64,000 bases of DNA, taken from Excoecaria cochinchinensis. Lineage: Eukaryota > Streptophyta > Magnoliopsida > Malpighiales > Euphorbiaceae. Each line of letters starts with the position of its first letter. Within the stretch, counting starts at the first letter, position 1. This document shows positions 56,649 to 64,000 of this stretch, piece after piece. The notes beneath the pieces are model-generated. The model was given only the letters and a program-made list of their open reading frames with translations, had not been told where the DNA came from and searched no databases. Location of the stretch: the NCBI GenBank assembly GCA_947683425.1, contig CANTUQ010000073.1, positions 12,669,501-12,733,500 on the forward strand, read 5' to 3'. A program made the position numbers and the translations under genes.

Positions 56649-58811
56649 TGTAACATCCCTTACCTATACGTAGGGAAACTCACTCTGCAAGAGAAGTGAG
56701 TGCTTGGATAGGCAAGGGTTGCCACACACAGAAGCAAAGCATACATACCATATTCAAAATAACTCATGCATAACATGACATACATTCATAAGCAATTACA
56801 GATTTGGGGTACAATAAAATTTCTTTCGCATTATCAAAAACTCATCCATTAATATCTAAAATATGTTTATTACAAAACTGTATTATAATATAATTATTAG
56901 ACAATTACAAATTTTATGCTATTACAATCCAAAACTAATTACAATACCAAAAACTTTACATCAAAAGATTACAAAATACAAAAGCCTAATCATCTAACAA
57001 AAATTAGTCCTATTCTATTGGCCTTAGCTGCTGCGGACCGAACCTCCCAAAATCTTCAACCTCTTCCATGCCTGCACGAATGAAACACCCATGGTAAGCC
57101 CAATGGCTTAGTGGGGAAAACAAAAGATGAACGACCACTCACAGTGGACGTCAAATGCAATATCACATACATATGTACACGCATACTGTGAAAGCATTAA
57201 AAGCTGAACCATAAATAGAATTCATCAAATTAATAACTTCACCTTATACATTGCATGTATATGATTATAACAATTCACATTATCTCATATCATATTCAAA
57301 CACATAACTAAGCCTCTAAACTCAGAGTGTTGGATAACGAGTAAATGCATAGGTACCCGTAGGTACAAACAAATATTTTCTTTTCAAACAATAATGCATA
57401 GGGATCTTAAACAAGATCCATTCACATAGGGATCGTAAGGATCCAAATGCAGAGGGACATGATCAGGGTCCAAGAAATGCATTGGCTGCAGCAACAGAAC
57501 TCTATAGGCATGCCTATATATCCACTACGTGACTATTGCAAGCCAAAATCATTAACTCAATTATTAATCACCCAATACAACATATTAAAATTCACAGATG
57601 GAAACATGCCTAAATTACAAGTGAGAAACCATGCAAAGAGAATAAATAATAAACATTTGAAGAACAGAGGAGGGTAACGCTTGCGACGACTAGTCGCGCT
57701 TGCGACAAAAGCTGATCACACGCAGGGACGTGCTCGCGAAGATCAGCCACGCTCATGAGGAAAGGCAAGCTGGCCTCTGTCGCGCTCGCGACAGAGGGCA
57801 CCTCAGCTGAAGCTCGGTTTCGCACACTCTGTCGTGTTCATAACAGAGTCGTGTTTCACACTCTGTTTTCGAGTTCAACAGCTCTCTTCATGCCAAACTC
57901 CTCCAAAACTCAAACAATCAACCAAATAACTTCAACCCAACCATCACAAATCACTCAACCATGTTTCTAATCATTCAATCAAAGTTTTACACTAATTAAA
58001 AGTGACTAATTAGGCAAAACTAAACAATATACACAATCAAATTTCAAACCCACCAAGAATCAATAAATCCCACAAAATCACTCCAACTTTTCATACACAC
58101 AATTACTTTCAAATTCTTCTCAAACTAGTCAAAACCTAACTCAATCATGCATCAAAACATGCTCAATTTCACAAATTTTCCAGAAATTCAAAATGGTCAA
58201 AGGCACTATTACACAAATATACATAAATCCCAAATCTTTGCTCCTAAGCTCCTCAAATTCAATTGATAGCACTTTCACTAACCTTCTCCTTCCCTTTGGC
58301 CTCTCTAGCAGGACTCTTTGTGCAAATCAACCAAACAACACTCATAGCTCAAAACCCAAACACACCATCACCAAAGAAAATAGGGAGAATAAGAGAAGAA
58401 GAAGAACACCATTCCCTTACCTGAGCAAATCTTGAATTTTGCCAAACCAACCAATCAAATCCACAGCAACAAAGAAATGATTTAGGGACAAGGCAGATGA
58501 AGAAGAAGGGGAACATGAGGGAGAATGGGAGAGAGAGGAGAGCAGAATTCTGCCCTCTCACGTTCTCTCTCTTGGCTATAAAGCCAATCCTATCTTTTTC
58601 TTTCTCTCTCCTGCCACATGTCACTCATTTGTGGCGAGTTTGGCAAAATCCACCTCTAATCCTTCTTTTCTTCTCTAAACTCACACAAGCCACAAAATAG
58701 AACTCGTCAAACACAATTAAACCCTTATAACATATTAAAATATGCAATTAAGCCCTAAGGCCAATAATAATACAACGAAGACTATATAAAAAGATCACTT
58801 GGGTCCTTACA
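56649..58811 (-). mobile_element. 3' LTR of Tekay-type element G
   Basis: 2163 bp, from TGTAACATCCC to GGTCCTTACA on the plus strand. It contains the hairpin TAAGCC-CAAT-GGCTTA (57095-57110), the palindrome TATAGGCATGCCTATA (57503-57518) and GTCGCG dyads (57679-57706, 57775-57796). The 10-bp-stem dyad at 57775 is the most regular copy in the window. The purine tract GAGAAGGGAGAGT abuts its start on the minus strand. Confidence 0.9.
57095..57110 (-). promoter_or_regulatory. Conserved LTR hairpin in G, compensated variant
   Basis: TAAGCC-CAAT-GGCTTA. The C-G pair next to the loop in M, H and L is changed on both arms here. Confidence 0.6.
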
Positions 58812-59197
58812 ACTCTCCCTTCTCAAAGGAATTTCGCTCTCGAAATTCTCACCTGAGCTAAATAACTAAGGATACTGAGTTCTCATAATCTCTTCAGGTT
58901 CCCAAGTTGCCTCTTCAACCCCATGATGTTGCCACAATACTTTAACCAAAGAAATTTGCTTATTTCGAAGCTGTCTTACTTCTCGAGCCAAGATAACCTG
59001 AGGTTCCTAATCCTATGAAAAATTTGGCTGAAATTGCACTTCCTAAATAGATAATACATGAGACTCGTTTGATCATTATATGCGAAGCATTGACACGTGA
59101 AACACATCGTGCAACTTGGCAAATTCTGATGGCAAAGCTAACAAGTAAGCAACTGGGCTGACCCGCTGCATAATCTCATATGGCCCAATAAACCTTG
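58812..59197 (-). pseudogene. pol: C-terminal integrase and chromodomain of element G
   Basis: Minus strand: RFIGPYEIMQRVSPVAYLLAL then FHVSMLR, the GPY/F module of chromovirus integrase. With stops between, it continues as REVRQLRNKQISLVKVLWQH and EEATWEPEEIMRTQYP, a chromodomain of the Tekay type. Chromodomains are thought to steer integration to marked chromatin. At least three stops are present (for example just after MLRI). The upstream part is cut at 59197 by LTR E. Confidence 0.88.
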
Positions 59198-60383
59198 TGT
59201 GACGCGCCACCTAACCCCGGGACGCCCCATCGCTCACTTTTAGGGTTTGTGAGAGAGGTTCATAAAACTTATAAGAAATTAGAAGTGCGTCTATTTTGGG
59301 CAACAAGGAGGTTTCTTGGAGTCGCCACCTAATAGAACATTGGGAAAGGTTGTTTAGCATTAGTGAGCCTAAGACAGCGCTGCTATGTCCATTTTGGGCA
59401 AGCCGGGTGGGTCTTGGAGGCCCCATCATAATAGAATATTAGGATGGCCCTTTCGCCTTGTGGAGCCTAGGACTATGCAAGTTCGGCCTTTTTCGGGACA
59501 CAAGAGGTGTCTTGGAGGCCCCACCCCAATAGAATATTGAGATGACCCTCTCGCCTCGTTGAGCTCAAGACCAGAGAAGGTTCGGGACTTCCCTTTTATT
59601 CATACCTTGATTAAAGTTATAATTGAGTTTTTAATTTAGCGTTTCATCCCATTTCTCATTCAATTCAAATGCAGTAATTTAACGCGCATATCGATCACAT
59701 AATGAAAACAGTAAATAAAGTAAATAAAAGTACAATAAATTACAACAAAACTAGAGGCAGAATACAACCCCCATTGTAAATAAAATACAAATCATACATA
59801 AAATGGGCTATTTATTAAAGATGAGGAAAAAAATGTGTTAAAAGAGATGGTGTTATTTAGGTGTAAAAAACTAGGACATTGGTCCCATTTTATTAGAAAA
59901 AGTTCTAAGTTAATTTAATAGAAATATATTTGTGATTTTCTTTTTAGCGTGCCTAAAAAATAAACTCATTACAAATTACAGGATAAAATAAATAAACCCA
60001 AAATAATGAAAAACAATAAAAATGACAACTTAACTCCCAAATGGTATCTTCAAATCTCCATGGGCTCCCACTTACCGTTGGAAAAAACTCACACATGAAA
60101 AAATAAGTATTGAAATAAAAAAGACAAATAAAAGTGACGTTAGTAATATAAAAAATGAATTTAAACATACAACATAAAAAAATTAAATAAAGCAAATAAA
60201 AAATTCATCATGTGTGACAAGTTAATTAAATGACATAATAAAAATATGCAATTTAACAAATTAACAATCCAACAATTCAACATGCATGAAAAAGTATACA
60301 ATAATAATAACAATAATACTAGTAACAAGTTATAACAACAAACAAGGATAATAAAAATAATAATAATGATAGTAGTAATAATA

Positions 60384-60418
<35 letters not shown>

Positions 60419-60450
60419 TAAAAATAAAAATAATAAAAGTAACAACAAAC

Positions 60451-60487
<37 letters not shown>

Positions 60488-60765
60488 TAATAATAATACA
60501 AATAATGATAATAATGATAATAATAATACTTAGAATGATAAATCACAATAATACTAATAATAATAAAACACAATAACAACGAAGGAATATGAACAATCAA
60601 ATAAACATGCAAGAGAAACAAGAAATAAAATAAATATAACATATTAAAACATGACAAATAATAATACCAATAAAAATAACAATAGTAATATATGAACAAC
60701 AATGATGATAATGATAATCATAAAAACAGAAACAAAAGATGAATAATCAAATAAAGAACAAAAGG

Positions 60766-60816
<51 letters not shown>

Positions 60817-60964
60817 TGAACAATTAAATAAGAACCTAAGAAATAAGAAGCAAAAAATAATAGATCTAAAAGAATTTACATGATAACTATTTAATTGTAA
60901 ATAAAAATTGAATTAAAAATTAAGCCAAGGCAGTCCAGATTTAGCTTGATGAAATGAAGGTAAA
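59198..60964 (-). mobile_element. LTR of Tat element E, interrupted by F
   Basis: It begins TGTGACGCGCCACC. Its U5 side has three copies of a ~95-bp repeat with AATAGAACATTGGG or AATAGAATATTGAG (59335-59545) and TGGAGTCGCCAC at 59317. It is closest to C. (AAT)n-like runs lie at 60449-60482 and 60765-60814. The U3 end is beyond F. Confidence 0.85.
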
Positions 60965-61143
60965 TGTACACACCGGCTCCTGAGGCAGTCCAGATCAGAG
61001 TTACCAGATGAAAAAGCTAACATTGGTTTCGCATAAGTGATAAAAGTTGTGGGTGCTCGTTCTCTAGTTTTATGAGGATCAAAAGTTTTCTGGGTGAATG
61101 AGAGATTTAGGAGAGTCAAAAACGTTGAAAATTAGAATTTTCG

Positions 61144-61365
61144 TCCACAGACGGGCTGCCCGTCTGTGGTAGATAGGCCCATCGCTCGTGCAATGGACTC
61201 GTCGCTTGTTGACGAGCGCCGGCTGTCGCTCGGCGGAGTGCCCCTCGCTCGATTCTAGCGGTGCCTGTCGCTCGTTTGAGCGATGCCCGTTGCTCGGCCC
61301 AAGCAGCGCCCGTCGCTCCCCCCGAGCAGTGCCCATCGCTCGATCGAGCAATGTCCCGCGAGTGG
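61144..61365. repeat. Dyad cluster in F LTR, including four units at 23-bp period
   Basis: 61144-61168 is a perfect dyad: CCACAGACGGGC, one T, GCCCGTCTGTGG. From 61266 four units of GTCGCTCG-nnnn-GAGCGA type follow, starting at 61266, 61288, 61311 and 61334. Confidence 0.88.
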
Positions 61366-63069
61366 CTATCGCGCCATGTGTGAGGCCGCCGGTCAAATAA
61401 CTGTTGTTGCCCTTTCCATCGACAGCCGTCGGTCATCCACCGATGCCCGTCGGTCGTTGATTTTGCAGCCTTAACCGCCTCATTTTGGGTGAGAGTTAAA
61501 AGATTTAAAAGATATACAAAATATCCAAAATATCTTTTTATTCTCTGAAATCTTTTCAAATATTTTTAAAAGATTGGATTTGATTTTGAAATATTCTGAA
61601 TATTTTTCGGTTTTGATTTGATTTCGGAAAATCCTCTTCAAATCTAAATTTAAAATTTAAATTTATTTGAAATTTCTTCCTAAATCTACAAATAGGGGAA
61701 AGGGATTCAGTTTTCAGGGTTGAAAGATTTTGTTGAAAAACTATTGATTAGAAAACTTTTTATTAGAAAACTGAAGCTTAGCAATTTTCCACAGAGGGTT
61801 TCGTTTTCAATTTCTACAAAAAGAATTTTCTTTCAAAATTTCTTATTTTTTATTTTATTTTATTCTCGAATTACGCTAATTCGAGGAATGAGATCCATTC
61901 GTTTTCATCAATCTAGCTAATTCAGATATTCGTCGCTATCAAAATTCCAAGAAAGAGAGAATAGTTTCCTTCTCTTGGTTTATTTTTCAAAGTGAGATTT
62001 TTACAACCAAAAATCTCTCCCGATCGCGTGATCACAATCCGATCCTTGTAGAACTCAAGGAGTCAAATCTTGCAACGTTCACCTTCACAAGGTAAAAATT
62101 CGAGGGTAAACATTCTGGAACTATTACTTTGAGTTCAATTATTTTTGGTGATTTCTTGCATAAAAATTCACTTTTATTCAAATTGAACAAAAAGAAATTT
62201 TAATTTTGGGTTTATTTTTAGGAAAAGAGTTGACCGACGGGCATAAGGACCACCGACGGCCATCGCTCAATCGAGCGATGGGCCGTCGACGGTCGCCCTT
62301 ACGCTTGTTCATCGCTCCCAGGGACGCCCATCGGTCACGCGTCTTGGGCTGTCCCTGGGCCTCTTTTCCCATTTGATTCATTTTCTTTTTTTCTTTTGTT
62401 TTAAATAGTGTTCTTATTCAATTTCTTACATTTTTTTCCTCCTTTTCATTTAATTTCTTATTTATTTTGGTTCTTTAAATTTACACTAACGTGTTCTTTA
62501 TTTTGTGAGTTATTATTTTGAATGATTTGGAGCCATTTGGTGTAGAAGCTACTGCAAAGACCTAAGGGTTTTCTCCCGGGTTCATTTTCTGGACTTTATC
62601 CTTTTTAATTTTTTATTTTCTTCAATCATATCGTTATTGTGAACAATACCCTTTTTATATTATCCCGCTAATATAAAAATGTTTAAATATTTTTAGTAAT
62701 TAAATTGGGACTTTTGTAAATTGAGGACCAATGTCCAATTTTTCTAACAAATAAAAATCAACATCTCAAAGTTATTTTATAATAAATATGCATGCGAGGA
62801 CCAATGTCCTCACTCCTAATGTACATCCCGTTTTATGCATGCCTTGTATTTTATTTACAATGGGGGTTGTATTCCGCCCCTAGTTTTGTTGTAATCTATC
62901 TTTAGATGCTTTTATTTTAGTTATGCTTTATTTACAGCTTTCCCTGAATGGACATTTGCGCTTTAATTTAACAGCATTGAATTGAATGAGGAACGGGATG
63001 GAACGATAAATTCAAAACTCAAATGTAAACTTAATCAATGTATGAATAAATGGGAAGTCACGAACCCAC

Positions 63070-63420
63070 TCTGGTGTTTGGGCTCAATGAGGCGAGAGGG
63101 CTACCTTGGCATTCTGTTGGGGTGGAAGCCTCCAAAACACCTCTTGTGACCCATAAAAAGGCTTAAAATTGCACAGTCCTAGGCGCCAAGAGGTGAGAGA
63201 GCCATCCTAATGTTCTATTAGGGTGGATGCCTCTAAGACACCCCTAGTTTGCCCAAGCATGAGGCTAGAGGACCATCCTATTATTAGGGTGGAAGCCTCC
63301 AAGACACCTCCGGCTTGCTTATAATGGACATAGCAGCGCTGTCTTAGGCTCACTGAGGCTAGACGACCTTTTCCAATGTTCTATTGGGTAGCGACTCCAA
63401 GAAACCTCCTTATTGCCCAA
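63070..63420 (+). repeat. U5 tandem repeats in F LTR
   Basis: Four ~95-bp units share GAGGCNAGAGGNCCATCCTA...TTCTATTAGGGTGGAAGCCTCCAAGACACC. The same unit occurs on the opposite strand in E, C, A and K in different copy numbers. Confidence 0.85.
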
Positions 63421-63520
63421 AATGGACGCACTTGTAATTTCTTACAAGTTTTCATGAACCTCATCCCGAAGGCCCTAAAAGCGGGCGGTTCGGGGCACCC
63501 CGGGGTTCGGCGCGCGTTAC

Positions 63521-63541
63521 AGTGGCGACTCCAATGGGGCA
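63521..63541 (+). other. Primer binding site of element F
   Basis: TGGCGACTCCAATGGGGCAC begins one base after the LTR. It differs from A's site at the AC/AA and GGAC/GGCAC positions. Confidence 0.82.
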
Positions 63542-64000
63542 CTTAAAATAGACTTCGCTTCGAAAGTACCTTGGTTAAAATTTACAATTGAGTTTTAATT
63601 TAAAAACTTCATCATTTTTTCGAAATTGCATTGCATCTCATTAGAGCATTAGATCTATGCTAGTTTGGTCCCTCTTTTAGCCCTGGTGCGTTCCCGAAGC
63701 ATGAATCTACGTTCACTCAATATAGGAAAGTGTTAAGGATAATCACCAGCCTAAGCTTCATACCATCATGGTATATTAAATGGAGACCCGACCGGTCGTT
63801 ACGCTCGTAATGAGCTAGACCCGTTGGCAGGGACCATGCTTGGGTAGCCCTAAAGTAACATCACCTTGACTAAAGCTCACGTAATGGAAATAGTTACTTC
63901 CCCTAAGTGGTATGAACCATAATACTATACTTGCTGTATGGATCATTATGTATTGGACAAACCCAGATAATTTGATTGGTCACCTAATCAAAGGCTTTCA
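63542..64000 (+). other. Leader of element F, runs off the window
   Basis: Reverse-complement homologue of 11040-11490 in A (for example GAGCTAGACCCGTTGGCAGG near 63811). The gag is expected just beyond the window. Confidence 0.85.

Larger units (their letters stand above)
60965..63520 (+). mobile_element. 5' LTR of Tat element F
   Basis: Plus orientation, from TGTACACACCGGC to CGGCGCGCGTTACA, directly followed by a PBS. The order is the mirror of A: GC dyad clusters (61144-61365, 62228-62340), hairpins GAGGACCAATGTCCTC (62796-62811), then a U5 repeat array (63070-63420) with CCTAATGTTCTATTAGGG and CCAATGTTCTATTGG. It has no (AAT)n tract. The 3' LTR is outside the window. Confidence 0.9.

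Noticed and set aside
61116..61559. Frames in the F LTR GC cluster, on both strands
   Set aside because: Same reason: repeat-driven open frames in an LTR.

Overview
This window is plant nuclear DNA made entirely of nested LTR retrotransposons. I found no host gene, RNA gene or CRISPR array. The signs of a plant (angiosperm) genome are Ty3/gypsy elements of the Tat lineage (gag with protease and G-patch, RT, two RNase H domains, integrase without chromodomain), the Tekay/Del chromovirus lineage and the Athila lineage, together with 5-bp target-site duplications and long AT-rich LTRs full of (AAT)n. I cannot name the species. The letters A to N below are my own names for the elements.

Layout, left to right. 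A (1-14168, minus) is a nearly complete Tat element whose 3' LTR is cut by the window edge. It sits inside the gag of an older Tat element B (14169-21392, minus). B's 5' LTR is split by a solo chromovirus-type LTR, M (16375-18956, target duplication ATACA). A later 1.28-kb tandem duplication spans the M/B junction. C (21393-24944, minus) is a truncated Tat element (gag N-terminus, leader, 5' LTR). It abuts a 279-bp LTR stub (24945-25223) lying in the protease of a Tekay element H (minus). H's gag is split by a solo LTR, L (26481-31332, plus, CAGCC), which itself contains a solo Tat-type LTR, K (29151-31177, TATAG). H's 5' LTR (31699-41218) is split by a young 6.36-kb element N (32964-39320, plus) whose only ORF is of ATHILA ORF-1 type. 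D (41465-55545, minus) is a complete but dead sibling of A. J (55546-56648) is an LTR remnant. G (56649-59197, minus) is the 3' end of a Tekay element with its chromodomain. E (59198-60964, minus) is a Tat LTR interrupted by F (from 60965, plus), a Tat 5' LTR with primer site and leader that runs off the window.

In an intact Tat element, gag makes the particle; protease, RT/RNase H and integrase process, copy and insert it. Every Tat and Tekay coding region here is broken by stops or frameshifts. The N ORF is the only intact reading frame with a recognised protein family.

The strongest unexplained signal is structural. Almost every LTR family here, and the 3' UTR of the Tat elements, carries arrays of short inverted repeats. 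In several of them both arms change together between copies: CCCAAT/ATTGGG, CCAGT/ACTGG and CCTAAT/ATTAGG around a conserved AGAAC loop; GAGTC/GACT and GAGCC/GGCT in the 3' UTR array; ATAGGC/GCCTAT and ATAAGC/GCTTAT in the chromovirus LTRs. A GC-rich double dyad (GTCGCG..CGCGAC) recurs in LTRs of unrelated lineages. These are visible by eye; their function is unknown and statistical covariation was not computed.
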